Shown here one piece after another: positions 1 to 11,599 of a stretch of 64,000 nucleotides of DNA. The translations under genes were made by a program, and so were the position numbers. Location: the NCBI GenBank assembly GCA_024336345.1, contig JANFOG010000004.1, positions 3,472,001 to 3,536,000 of the forward strand. Reading direction: 5' to 3'. Numbering within the stretch: position 1 is the stretch's first letter; the number at the start of each line of letters is the position of its first letter. This DNA is from Mariannaea sp. PMI_226 (lineage: Eukaryota > Ascomycota > Sordariomycetes > Hypocreales > Nectriaceae). The notes under the pieces were generated by a model that saw nothing but the letters and a program-made list of their open reading frames with translations, was not told the DNA's origin and did no database searches.

Positions 1-77
1 GTTGTTAGTAGGTTGGTAGTGTCTCGATTTGAGATGCTTGATAATGGATCAGGGTTGTCGTCACTGTGTCTCGTATG

Positions 78-85
78 TATATAAG
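78..85 (+). promoter_or_regulatory. possible TATA box upstream of the GST gene
   Basis: TATATAAG lies 193 nt before the GST start codon at 271, followed by a CAA-rich leader (CAACAACAACAACAAC at 245-260) that is typical of well-translated fungal mRNAs. The distance is plausible for a core promoter with a leader of about 150 nt. No transcript start is known, so this is inference. Confidence 0.35.
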
Positions 86-270
86 GAGGAGACAGAGTCG
101 GTCAATGGCAACGAGAGATATCAAGCAGTTCTACAACAGTTCACTTTCAATTCACTTTCAATAAAAACAAAGACCCTCCTCTTCCTCCTCGTGGAATACC
201 CATCTACAACCTACACGCAACTCTCTCGTCTATACCAACTCAGACAACAACAACAACAACATCCTTCACC

Positions 271-1334
271 ATGTCTTCCGATCTTAAGCCCATTACCCTC
301 TACGTCCACAGTACGCATACAACAACTTCCTAGCCCCTTTTCCTCCCGCTCTTCTCAGCAAATCCCATTGTCAACAAACTACTAACATCACTTTTTTCTC
401 TTTTCAGTCCAGGGACCTAACCCCAAGAAGGTCTTGATCATCCTTGAGGAGCTTGGCATTCCTTACAAGGCCGTATGTCATTACCATCTCTCAACCTGCA
501 CTAAGGTTCCAAAGCCTGAGGGAGCCATTCCAATCTCTAACTCTCGTCTTATTAGATTCCCATCCATGATCCCAAGGACGAGTCCTACCTCAAGATCAAC
601 CCCAATGGTCGTCTCCCCGCCATCGTTGACCCCAACAACGACGACCTCGCTCTGTGGGAGTCTGGTGCCATCGTCGAATACCTCGTCGAGAACTACGACA
701 AGGAGAACAAGCTCACCTTCACCTCTAACCCTGAGAAGTGGCAGCTGAAGCAGTACCTGCACTTCCAGATGTCCGGTCAGGTATGTTTTTACAAAAACGA
801 GCCAAATCATTCCATTACTCGTTTTCCGAATAAGAAGAAGAAGAAGAAAATAAGGAGCATTGCCAAGCTAACAAGTGATAATCACAAAAACAGGGTCCCT
901 ACTATGGCCAGAATGTTTGGTTCAATCACTTCCACCCTGAGCCCGTTCCCTCCGCCAAGGAGCGTTACAGGGAGCAGACCATTCGCGTCCTCGGTGTTCT
1001 TGACGGAATCCTCGAGGGCAAGGAGTACCTCGTCGGCGATAAATGGTAAGATAATACACCCTTCTCCTCTCCACTCCCCGAGAACTTTTATTCCAGGTCA
1101 TCTTCTCTCTATCGCACCCTATACTCACTATCAATCTTTCTTTACAGCACCTATGCCGATCTCGCTTTCGTCCCCTGGAACAACATCATCGGATTCATGG
1201 GTGACACCGCAGAGAAGGCTAATGCCGAGGAGAACTACAAGAACTACTTCGCCTGGCACCAGCGTCTTTTGGCCCGTCCCGCCGTCCAGAGGGCCCTCAA
1301 CGCCAAGGCTGACGAGGAGGAGGAGAAGAAATAA
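271..1334 (+). CDS. glutathione S-transferase, URE2-like
   Basis: Cytosolic glutathione S-transferase of the fungal URE2-like group; the family conjugates glutathione to electrophiles or reduces peroxides. Five exons are inferred: 271-310, 408-472, 556-780, 894-1045 and 1148-1334, giving 222 aa, a normal family length. All introns are GT..AG, and CTAAC branch-like sites are visible near 380 and 868. The N-terminal thioredoxin fold shows GPNPKKV (about residues 16-22), the cis-proline segment NGRLPAIVD (52-60) and the glutathione-binding pair E70-S71 in [11 protein letters not shown]. The helical C-terminal domain contains [18 protein letters not shown] and [10 protein letters not shown]. It ends in a Lys/Glu-rich tail. 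The start is the first ATG after a CAA-rich leader and gives a standard beta-strand N-terminus. The gene converges with the small protein at 1601-2092. The substrate cannot be predicted. Confidence 0.93.
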
Positions 1335-1600
1335 ATACATTGCACGATTTAATGAGAATGAACAAAAGATGAGCAGCGTAGCTCGGGGTCCTTTATTTCA
1401 CTTTGAGGATTTTTTTTAATTTCTTTTCCCTTTTCCTTTTTCGTCTGCGGCATCAATAGCTAGTGTTCCTGTCAAATAAAACTGCTTTGTTGCCATCCCA
1501 TCTATGAAATGTCCTTCCCATGTGAATGAGTGAAAATGAATAAATGAATGTACGGATGAATGCATCGCAGCGAGCCAGTCATTGCTCTCTTTCGACCTTT

Positions 1601-2092
1601 TTAGTCGTCCCAGATTGCTGCCTTTGCCTTTTGGGCATCCTCTCGAGCCTTCTGTTCGGCGGCCTTTTCCTGCTCCCGTCGTTTCTTCTCCTGCTCTCGG
1701 ATGGATTTCTGGAATGCTCGCTGCTCCTCTGTCTGCTTGGGCACCTTGAGGCCCAGGCTCGCAGCAATCATCCGCCGGGCCACAGCGTCCGTCTTCTCTG
1801 GGCGGCGGGACGCTTCTTCGGGGGTCCGGGAAGAAGGAGAGCCCGAGGCTGATGACCAGGATGTCCCAATAGGCGACATGGGAGTTGGCGGTGGTGCTGA
1901 GGGCTGCTCCTCTCTTCCTTCATCGTCGTCCTTCCCATCTACCCTGGACTCGGTATCAGGCTCCGATTCGGACAGGTCTTCATCCTCCCATGAATCAGCG
2001 ACGACCTTCTTTGACGCCTTCTTTGCTGGTGTTGTCGTGCTGCTGTTCAGTGACAATTTATTGACGTCACTGCCCTGAGGTGCTGGTGCCAT
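1601..2092 (-). CDS. conserved small Trp/acidic coiled-coil protein, function unknown
   Basis: Single-exon ORF of 163 aa; I do not recognise a named family. The N-terminal third is Ser/Thr/Lys-rich and leads into an acidic stretch around a tryptophan (DSWEDEDLSESEPD, about residues 33-46). A Pro/Ser-rich linker follows. The C-terminal half is a charged helix rich in Glu, Lys, Arg and Gln (about 115-158) that looks like a coiled coil. The protein ends in AAIWDD. Both tryptophans have lysines upstream and acidic residues directly after, which resembles UHM-ligand motifs of splicing factors and also the Trp-acidic N-terminus of eIF3j; both comparisons are inference. No signal peptide or membrane segment is seen. 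The ATG at 2092 starts MAPAPQG. It converges with the GST gene, stop codons 266 nt apart, and diverges from PIM1. Confidence 0.75.
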   Translation of the reverse strand: MAPAPQGSDVNKLSLNSSTTTPAKKASKKVVADSWEDEDLSESEPDTESRVDGKDDDEGREEQPSAPPPTPMSPIGTSWSSASGSPSSRTPEEASRRPEKTDAVARRMIAASLGLKVPKQTEEQRAFQKSIREQEKKRREQEKAAEQKAREDAQKAKAAIWDD

Positions 2093-3500
2093 GGTTGAGA
2101 AGAGGGGAGGAACCCGATTAAATAATAGATAGTAAACAGAAATGGGTGATTAGTAGAGGGCAGCCCTGGTAGTACGAGCTGGCGTTGCACAATAACGTCC
2201 TTTTCTATTCAGAGAGGAACAAAGGAATTTTTTGGGGCCATGGATTGAAAGGTGACAAGTGGAGGAAGTGAGCAAAAGATTACTTGTCTGTGCATCTGGC
2301 GCGATTGTTGCAGTTTTGGTAGTCGCTACCCGATTTTATTTTAGCCTTTTTGTCTCCAGCTGAATTGAAGGCGGAGATGCTACGAATACGAAAAAGGCAA
2401 GCAAGGCCAGGCAGCAAACAAGCAAGTGAGCAAGCAAGTCAGAGCACAAGCTGGATGAAATATTGAGAGTGTAGGGTAGGTAGGGTAGCCAGCCAGCCAC
2501 AACCACAGGAGACGACGTTTAGAGGGGAAGCCTTATCGACTAGTTACAGTACATTGAGAAAAGCTACGGCCTGATAAGATAAGAGTCTTACTTGCAGGAA
2601 GCAATACATAATATATGATAGTGCAGGGAGAGTAGTAGCCACTCAGGGTAGGTTAGCTATCTAGGTGGTGTTCTGTAGGTACGTCCGTGGTATCAGGCAT
2701 GCGACTCAGCACCTTGTCTCCTCAGCCTTAAGATACCTGACTTCAAGGCAGTCAACCCTCTGACGTGGACTACTGGTGCGAAGCCCGCTTGCACCCGCGC
2801 CTACAGTACGCCTTCGAATCCATCTCCGCACTCCGTCACTTTGCTCCGTACATTTGTCATCACAACGCTCCAGCAACTGCCGTCGTCCCCGCGGTCTTCT
2901 CCACCAAAAGTGACACCACCGGCATGCAGCCACTCACTATAGGTACGTACCTATATCGAGAAGCCAGACAGATCTGAGTGACAGAGATAGACATCTACCA
3001 GCGGCACGATTTTATGATTAAAGGGAGAAATGAGCCTAGACTTCACATTGAGCAGACGAGAGTAAAGGTTGCACCAAGGAATTTAAGTCATAGGTACCTA
3101 CAGTACTTGGGCATACAGTCCATGGAACTATGTACTGTATCTCAGTGATATGATGATAAGGATTGGGGCTCTCGCGTGACCGAGGTTCAGCCGATGGAAG
3201 CTCATGGTAGCTAAAAATTTGGGGATGATGTCGAAGGTTAGTCCGACGTCGCCATTAAAAGACGTTATTAATAAGTCGCCTCCACCAAGCCGCCATACAC
3301 AATTGCACCCAACATCTGCATTCTTGACGTGCTTTGATCACACCTGTCACTTCTCCGTTTCCGATTCCCTTCCCTTTCCCTTACATCTATCAGCTTTCCC
3401 GCTTCATTGCGCCGTGTTGCCCAGCGCGAGGGGCTTCTATCTTGCCATCTCTGCCTCTATCGTCATCCTCGCTCCAGTCTTTTGACTGCTTCGGCTAACC
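2093..3500. other. divergent intergenic region, small protein / PIM1
   Basis: No convincing gene in 1.4 kb. It must hold the promoters of both flanking genes. It contains runs of CAAGCAAG and AGGTAGGGTAG type (about 2400-2490) and a perfect 10-bp palindrome TAGGTACCTA at 3091-3100. The last 150 nt before PIM1 are pyrimidine-rich. I saw no perfect inverted heat-shock element, but I did not search exhaustively. Confidence 0.6.
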
Positions 3501-6500
3501 ATGATCCCGCGGTCCCGCGTATCCGGTCGCCTCCTCCTCGAGCGTACCATAACCCAAACGTCACGAACCTCCACCGAGGCCATCTCACGAAGATGGATTT
3601 CTTCCCCAGCCTATCGCAACACTCACATCTGCAATCGCCGATTGCCGGCCCTCCAGCCTCGGTTAGCTAGCGCGGCCTTTTCAACGTCTGTTAGGCTCAG
3701 CAAGAACGACGACAAGGACAAGGGCTTCTTCGACTCCGGAGTAGAACCTTCAACAGAGCCCCTGTCCGAAGAGGAAACAAAGGCGAATCGAGAACATCGA
3801 CGGAAGGATATCGAGGAGAAGTCGTCGACGGAGGCGAAGAGCGCCGATTCACCAGCATCCGCCAAGAACACTGGCGGAAATCCGGATAACAAGGCGGGAA
3901 GTGCGGCAGGTGCTGCTGGATCTGGTTCTGGCAACGATGGGTCTGGGGGCGAGAGTGGCAAGCGTAGTCGCAAGTCTTCCGAGAAGGCTCTCCAGAAGCC
4001 TGTCGTACCAGACGTATACCCCCAGGTCCTCGCCATCCCCATTGCACGACGGCCGCTCTTCCCTGGTTTCTATAAGGCGATCACCATCAAGGATCCTGAT
4101 GTTGCAAACGCAATCACCGAGTCCATCAAGCGTGGCCAGCCCTATGTCGGCGCATTCTTATTCAAGGATGAGAATGAGGACGAGGATGTCATCCGCAACC
4201 CGGATGACGTGTACGATGTTGGAGTCTTCGCTCAAATCACCAGCGCATTCCCAATTCATGGCCAGGAGGGTGCATTGACCGCAATCCTCTACCCTCACCG
4301 CCGTATTCGACTGTCCAGCCTGCTGCCCCCCGGTGGCCAAGACGTCAAGAAATCTGACAACAAGACTGAGCCGTCTCCAGAGCCTATTACACAGAAGCCT
4401 GCTGAAGAGGAACCTTCTCAAGAGAAGAAGGGCGACGTCGTCGCCAGCTTCGAAGAGAGTGCCGTAGAAAAGAAGCCTGACCAGGTGGTCGAGAAGTACG
4501 AGCCCACCTCGTTCCTCAAGAAGTACCCTGTCAGTCTGGTCAATGTAGAGAACCTTGTCGACGAGCCATATGACCCTAAGAGCCCCGTTATTCGAGCTGT
4601 AACCAACGAGATTGTCAATGTCTTCAAAGAGGTCGCTACTATGAACAACCTGTTCCGAGACCAGATCTCGACTTTCTCAATGAGCCAGTCAACTGGGAAC
4701 GTTACATCAGAACCCGCCAAGCTGGCTGACTTCGCTGCTGCGGTGTCCTCTGGTGAGCAGAAGGAACTCCAAGAAGTGCTTGGCTGCCTGAATGTGGAGG
4801 AGAGGATGCAGAAGGCGCTCGTGGTGCTCAAGAAGGAGCTCATGAATGCTCAACTGCAGTCCAAGATCAGCAAGGACGTGGAAAACAAGATTAGCAAAAG
4901 GCAGCGAGAATACTGGCTCATGGAGCAGATGAAGGGGATCCGACGAGAGCTTGGCCTTGAGTCTGATGGTAAAGACAAGCTCATCGAGAAGTTCAAGGAG
5001 AAGGCTGCCAAGCTTGCCATGCCGGATGCTGTCCGCAAGGTATTCGACGAGGAGGTGAACAAGCTCGCTCACCTGGAGACTGCGGCGTCTGAATTTAACG
5101 TGACGAGGAACTATCTCGATTGGCTGACTCAAATCCCATGGGGCCAAAGGAGCCCCGAGAACTTTGCTATCCCTAATGCTGTCTCAGTTCTCGACGAGGA
5201 TCACCATGGCCTTAAGGACGTCAAGGATCGAATTCTTGAATTTATCGCCGTCGGTAAACTTCGAGGAACCGTCGAAGGCAAGATTCTTTGCTTTGTGGGA
5301 CCTCCAGGTGTGGGTAAGACGAGTATCGGAAAGTCGATTGCACGCGCTCTCAACCGAGAGTATTACCGGTTCAGTGTTGGTGGCCTGACAGATGTTGCTG
5401 AAATCAAGGGCCACCGAAGGACCTACGTCGGTGCTCTTCCCGGCCGTATCATCCAGGCCCTGAAGAAGTGCCAGACAGAGAACCCACTCATTCTAATCGA
5501 TGAGATTGATAAGATTGGCCGAGGATACCAAGGCGACCCCTCCTCAGCTCTTCTTGAACTCCTCGATCCCGAGCAGAACAGTTCCTTCCTGGACCATTAC
5601 ATGGATGTCCCTGTGGATTTGTCCAAGGTTCTCTTTGTCTGCACGGCTAACATGACTGATACTATCCCCCGACCTCTCCTGGATCGAATGGAGCTCATTA
5701 CGCTATCTGGGTACGTCGCGGATGAGAAGATGGCTATTGCTCAGCGATACTTGGCCCCTGCAGCAAAGGAAGCTGCGGGTCTGAAGGACGCCGATGTCAT
5801 GCTCAGCCAGGAGGCTATTGAGGAATTGATCAAGTCTTACTGCCGAGAGTCTGGTGTTCGAAACCTCAAGAAGCAGATTGAAAAGGTTTACAGAAAATCC
5901 GCCTTGAAGATTGTGCAGGAGCTCGGCGAGGATGTCCTCCCTGAAGAGGATGCTTTGACCGAGGAGGGCAAGTCTGCCATCGAGGAAGCCGAGAAGAAGT
6001 CTGATGGCGCCGCGGAAGGCACGGCCTCCACCTCAGCGACCAACTCCGAGTCGGAAGAGGTTAAGACTACAGAGAAGCCCCGGAAGCCACTCCGGGTTCC
6101 CGACTCCGTCCACGTAGTCATCGGCAAGGATAATCTCAATGACTACGTCGGACCCCCTGTCTTCACCTCGGACCGTCTCTATGATGTGAGCCCGCCAGGT
6201 GTCTCCATGGGCCTCGCGTGGACCCAGTTAGGTGGAGCGGCCATGTACATTGAGTCTATTCTGCAGGCTCCCCTGTTGCACACTACTCGACCACACTTGG
6301 AGATCACCGGCAATCTCAAGACAGTCATGAAGGAATCGACCACCATCGCGTACTCCTTCGCAAAGTCCTTCATGGTCAAGGAGTTCCCGGAGAACCAGTT
6401 CTTCGACAACGCCAAGATGCATCTCCACGTGCCTGATGGTGCCGTCTCCAAGGATGGCCCATCTGCCGGAATCACTATGACCACTTCCCTTCTCTCTCTC

Positions 6501-6955
6501 GCCCTTGATATGCCTGTCAATCCCACCGTTGCCATGACTGGTGAGATCACCTTGACTGGCAAAGTGCTTCGAATCGGTGGCCTACGCGAGAAGACGGTTG
6601 CTGCCCGACGAGCTGGCTGCAAGACCATTATCTTCCCCAAGGACAACATGTCTGACTGGCTGGAACTCCCTGAGGTACGTCATCTATCTCCCACGTCCCT
6701 CCTATTCCCCCCCCCCCCCCCCCACCATCCGCATGTTTCCCCACGAAACATAGTGGATTCTTCGTCTTTATCTTAAACATGACTAACGAACTACCCCAAT
6801 AGAATATCAAGGAAGGCCTTGAGGGCCACCCTGTAGCCTGGTACCCTGAAGTCTTCAACCTCGTTTTCCCCGAGCTGGATCGCGAGAAGGCCAATCAATG
6901 CAGAATTCCGAAGCCGAAGAAGAAAGACTCCGAGACAGCTGAGGACGAGGAGTAG
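3501..6955 (+). CDS. PIM1: mitochondrial ATP-dependent Lon protease
   Basis: Matrix AAA+ serine protease that degrades misfolded and oxidised proteins and supports mtDNA maintenance. Two exons, 3501-6674 and 6803-6955, encode 1108 aa, matching fungal PIM1 length. The N-terminus is Arg/Ser-rich without acidic residues (MIPRSRVSGRLLLER), a typical presequence. A Gly/Ser/Lys linker (about 110-165) follows, then the Lon substrate-binding domain from about residue 174 with an acidic insertion. Walker A GPPGVGKTS lies near 599-607 and Walker B LILIDEIDKIG near 664. An acidic insertion separates the AAA module from the protease domain, as usual in PIM1. The catalytic dyad is Ser988 in DGPSAG and Lys1021 in TLTGKVLRIGG. 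The final exon restores the conserved C-terminus (NIKEGLEGHPVAWY). Reading on without splicing reaches a stop at 6774-6776. The ATG at 3501 gives the presequence. Confidence 0.97.
6707..6723 (+). repeat. C17 homopolymer in the PIM1 intron
   Basis: Seventeen uninterrupted C residues lie 32 nt after the intron donor (6675) and about 60 nt before the branch-like GACTAACG (6781-6788). The tract is inside the intron, so length change does not affect the coding frame. Confidence 0.9.
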
Positions 6956-9070
6956 ACGCAATAATACCATGTACAATGCCTGAAACCCGCTGGTTTTACT
7001 GATATATATAGCAAGATATCTATCTCCAAGGTGCGGTTTGATGAGCCGAGCGGAACGAAGAGGAAGTTACTAGCATTTGCGGGGGGGAGGCGTTTGGGCA
7101 CCCGGGCAAGAAATCTAGATGAAAACGATGATAAAGACTCCTACTCCTGTTTATTACCAGCATATGAATCCCTGTACTATTAGAATCACACCCAGAAAAA
7201 AAAGCATATATATATCTTTCTCTTGGGAAAGGTGGAGGAGGCAAAGCATTGCAGCAATTGGATGCGTCTTTGGTCAGGACCTCCGTGTATAACTGTACAT
7301 ATTAGACAGGCCACAACATGCTTACCTGCCTTTCATCTGCCCGTTCTGGACATGCGTTGATGAACTGATGTTGATGTTACGATGCCGTATTAACCCCCCA
7401 CCACCAGCCAGAAGGATTAAATAAAATACATGCTTGCAGTGCATCCCCGCTGGCACTGTAGACTATTTCGAACTGAGAGAATGAAGGCATCTGGCATGAT
7501 CCTTTCAGTAATCAGCAACAGGCGCTGACTGGCCAGAACCTGGAGCGGGTGATCGGGTAGCCGCCGAGGAATGTAACGATGCTAGCCTTTACCCTTTGTA
7601 AGGCAATCAAGAGGACGCCATGTGGTTGTGTCGTGGTCCAATCGTTGGGATGGAGGGAGTTAGAGGGGCAATTTTTTTTCGGCCTGTTTCCTTGTACGTA
7701 CCGGAGGTACTTCCAACAGTCCGCGATTTATGTCAAATCTGGAATGCGGGATCACTGTGGGGTTCAACGGGACGAGCCTAGTTTGTGTGTTGGGCTTTTA
7801 GCATTGGGCCTTCAGCGTGTGTGCGTGAACCTATCTTTTCTCCCTTGTGGCATCGATTGGAAATGCTGCCGTGCAAGAGTACGTTTTGGGATTCTCAATG
7901 GCACGCAACGATGCACATTCATCGGGGGATGGGTGCGACGAAATAGGAGGCTCAACTGGATAAGCCAGCTTTCGATTCTGGGGTGGATATTGGTAGCGGA
8001 AAAAGACTGAGAGCCAATAAGACACAAGAATGATTCCCTAGCATCGCAACGTTGAACATGGTGTGATGCAGTTTCATTGCTTGCATGGCGAACTGAGAGC
8101 CTGTCAGAGGAAGGGAAGCCTTGATTGATGGTGATGCTGCAGTCATGCCCGAACCCCACACATCCCCCCATCATCAACCTGTCGACAAGCAGACAGTTCG
8201 ACAGATTGGCATCTGCAATTGGGCTGTGAAAAACGGTTGGAGCAGAGTTTCTGATGCTGTGTGACACGGTGGACTTTTTCTGAATTCCTTGACGACTCAG
8301 CTACAGATGAACCTCCAGTGGGATTTCCTAATTCAGGGTGATGTTCGTGATGGTGAGACGAGGCTATGGATGGAGACACCTCAAACGGATGAGAATAGGT
8401 GATCTTTCTTCATTGGGCGATACTCAGGTTGAAGCAATTGAGGAAAGTGAAACATCAATATTTGGACTAGAAGGCATTCATTCAAAATTTTGCATCTGTG
8501 TGAAGCCAGAAAGGAAAGGTGAAAGTAAAGATTAACCATTATGCCCCTGACAGAAATCGGGGTAAAAGCCGGGAATGCAAGATGGAAATGCGATCAGATG
8601 CGATGACGAAATTTCTCGAAGGACAGGGTGATCATGACGAGGCTCTCCGACCCGAAGACAAATGTTTGTGCATCTCTGGTCGTGGTTTTTTTAGACAGGC
8701 CTTCGAGACAATAAAATGCACGACAGGCGTGCGTGAGCGAGATTGCGGTCTGAGATGGGGTCTGTTCTTGAGGCTATCCCATGTCGGCGAATACCATAAC
8801 CAACCGGCTATTCAGCAGCATACTAGTTGCTGCACATGGCCACCGAGCGCAGGGAGAAGATGGAGACGACATGGCCCAAGCCTGCATGTCTAGCTTAGGT
8901 AAACGAGAAGCACAAACTCGACGATATCCATTGATAAGATGAGGCGACCCTCGTTGTCCACGAGATTTGGTGGCCTCATCATGACCAACACCCCCCCTGG
9001 GGCAAAGGTTGGGCGGTGATAGGAGCCAGGAATCAGTAGATGTTAGATGCCCAACTCGGGATATACTATG

Positions 9071-9094
9071 TACTGTAACTACCTACAGTAGGTA
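9071..9094. repeat. nested inverted repeats TACTGTA/TACAGTA and TACCTAC/GTAGGTA
   Basis: TACTGTA at 9071-9077 pairs with TACAGTA at 9084-9090 around a 6-nt loop. Overlapping it, TACCTAC (9080-9086) and GTAGGTA (9088-9094) form a second perfect 7-bp inverted repeat around one base. The two hairpins are mutually exclusive. The motif belongs to a family recurring between genes in this window. Confidence 0.75.
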
Positions 9095-10441
9095 AGTAGG
9101 CAGGCAGAGACGGAGTCGCCTAATCTTCAAGGGCCGCAGTAGTCAATTCACACCTGAGCGTGTGCCCTGACGCTTGCGGTTGCCAGTGCGAACTCGATCA
9201 GATCGCCCCGTGGTTCGAGCTTGGCCTCCAGAGATGGCCCTACCTGTATCCAGGGTTATCCAGGGCAAGGTAGGGTAAGGCAGGGTTTAGTCCCTTGCTG
9301 ACGGAAGGGCTTCGTCGTGTCGATTTGGCGGTAAAGCTTTGACATGGCCTGGGCTTGGCCAGGACCAGGCTCCCTTGTTGGCGACACCGACAGTGCGGTT
9401 TGTCAGGTGTCCCTTCCTCCACCTTGATGAAGTCTTCCAGATTGCGAAAAGAAGAGCTTTGTTTCCTAATTTACTTACCTGGAATTGGAGGCTGTTTGCT
9501 TGTGATGGTGACGGGAGTTCATGAATGTGCAGAGTAAAAGTACTGGTTTGACGTTTCCTAAGGCGGCCTCTCCCTACACTCTACCTATCTACCTTACCTA
9601 AGATAGGCAGTAGTAGTACGCAGATAGCTTCCTTCCTCTTTTTCCCTGGCATTAGGGTCACTGCGGTACCTTTAGGTAGTCCTTCTATCCCTGGAAGGAG
9701 AGGCCCAAGTCGACAACTCAACTCCCATTGACTCCAAAACGAGAGTGGCTTTGGTCCCTTTCACTTATTTCTCTCGTGAGCGTCCGTGCGCTCTCTCGTT
9801 TTCTCTCTCTCTTCTCCTCTCCCTCCCTCGCTCTCTCTACCCACCAACACACATCATTCGACCGATGGATTACTATGTATGTACAACACAGTCTGAGCTG
9901 GCCTAACACCCCTTGTCTGTGAATATCGACAGCTTTCAGTGCCCGACCAAGCCTGATGCATCACCGCCAGTGCAGACTCGCTTTAGCGTCAAGGGTATGG
10001 AACGAGCCAGGGACTCCAAAGGCGCCAGCTCATCACTGGATCTCCACCGTCAAGCGTCACCGTCTCTCGAGCTCTGCAGGCACAGACAACTGACAAGGAG
10101 CTGCGGGCGACTTCCTTCTCTTCTTTGTTTTGTTACGGATATGGTCATGTACCTTGAGCCCGAAGCAAGCCAGAGGGGCCGATTCCTTTTCTCCCTTGCC
10201 GTCTACCAAACAAGCTTGGCGTGGTCGCAGCCCTGTGAAGATATTGGATGCTGGATGCTGAATGCTGGGCACTGATTTGTGGCTCTGCTAGCCAGTCACT
10301 GACGCAGGCCGGCCGGGCAGGTCACCTCCACCATCCCCAGAAGTTGGGTAAGGCGGTCCAAGGCGGCCCTAGGCTTTTGCCTCTTACCGCCCGGAGGCTT
10401 AGATGGCCCTGTCATGGTTATGACTACCTTACCAGCCTGAC

Positions 10442-10503
10442 CTACCTGAGATGAGGTAGATAGGTAGCACTGTACGCACAAAGTACAGTACGTACAAAGT
10501 ACA
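10442..10503. repeat. cluster of AGGTAG and GTACAGTAC-type inverted repeats
   Basis: CTACCT at 10442-10447 pairs with AGGTAG at 10454-10459 around GAGATG. It is followed by another AGGTAG and by two copies of ACAAAGTAC flanking AGTACGT. It lies about 1.1 kb upstream of the kinase-like start codon. Confidence 0.6.
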
Positions 10504-11599
10504 TCGCGCCCTTTTCCGGCCTGCCTGCATTCATACCTACCCACCTTACGTTGCGTCAAAATCATCCTAGAGATAGACACCTACTGCTCTGGAGGCAGAG
10601 GGGTGATAATTAGAGCACCGCCTTCGTTTTGCTCCCGCCCGCCAACCCACTCAAGTCCACTCAGCCCACAACGGTACACCCACTCACACTTCTCCTCACT
10701 GTCTGTACCCGCTTCCACGGCTGCTACTTGTAGCCTGCATGCTCCCCGTTAGCCAAGCCGGTGTCGTCGTTTAATACCAACAGTCAATCATCTCACCCTC
10801 CACACCTCTTCTTACTCTTCTTTTTGATTATTGTTATTATTATTTCTTTCCGACCAGTTTTGATTCCGAGTTCCAGCTTTTCACCACCTGAGCTGCCCGA
10901 ACCGGGGTTATCAAATTACTCCCGGTCTCATTTACGAATCGACTCATTCATTGCGGCCTTGTCTGTTCTCCAGCGGCTGTTCATCCATCTCTACCTTGAG
11001 CGGCCTCTCAAGACCGCTCATTCAAGACCCGCATCTGTCTGACCCGTAATAATTAACACCACCCCCCCAGCCTCCTCGGCGCTGCTACCAGACGAGACGC
11101 TCTGGACGACAATCAATCAACTGTTGCTGTTTCTTGCTCTTCGTGGGCGAGACATGGTCTCCTTTTCTTCTTATTCTTCTCGCTTGCCTCACGTCGAAAG
11201 CCCGCTTCTTTGATTGAGGAGCCGAGTGGCTTGTCCCTCGTCGGTTGTCAGTGCGCTTGTATTAATCAAACGACACTCCATCATCAGATGTCGGCGTGCA
11301 TGATTGGGAGTTTCTACTTTTCTGCAACTTCACTTCGTCTTCTTTTATTTCTAGCTTCAACTCTTGTCCATAGAACAAAAGCCGCAGGCCTCCATACTCG
11401 CGTATGCGCCCGCACCAACTCTCACCAACCGCCGATATCTTGTCGTTTTCGTTACTGAGCCAGCCTACCTTCTTCGCCCAGCGTGTCTCCCATCAAGATC
11501 CTTTTCTCGACCGAATCTATCAACTCATTTTGTTCGGCTTGGTTACTACTCATTGCAATATAAACGCAAACTCTTATTCACGGTCGCATCGACGCGACC

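Larger units (their letters stand above)
6956..11599. other. 4.6 kb gene-free region between PIM1 and the kinase-like gene
   Basis: The longest open frames here (143 and 151 codons near 7.6-8.3 kb) overlap each other on opposite strands, lack recognisable motifs and are expected by chance. No TE or tRNA is seen. The first few hundred bases are the PIM1 3' end. A cluster of self-complementary motifs occurs at 9071-9094, 9584-9607 and 10442-10503. From about 10.6 kb the strand becomes pyrimidine-rich (CTT/TTC runs, no long purine runs), which suggests promoter and leader of the kinase-like gene. That leader contains ATG-started uORFs at 11154, 11288 and 11404. Confidence 0.55.

Noticed and set aside
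7579..8267. Overlapping frames of 143 (+) and 151 (-) codons
   Set aside because: They overlap on opposite strands, lack motifs and codon bias, and several of this length are expected by chance.
9205..9235. tRNA B-box-like GTGGTTCGAGCTTGG
   Set aside because: The T-arm does not pair and no A box or acceptor stem is found at the right distance. A similar site near 17543 fails in the same way.
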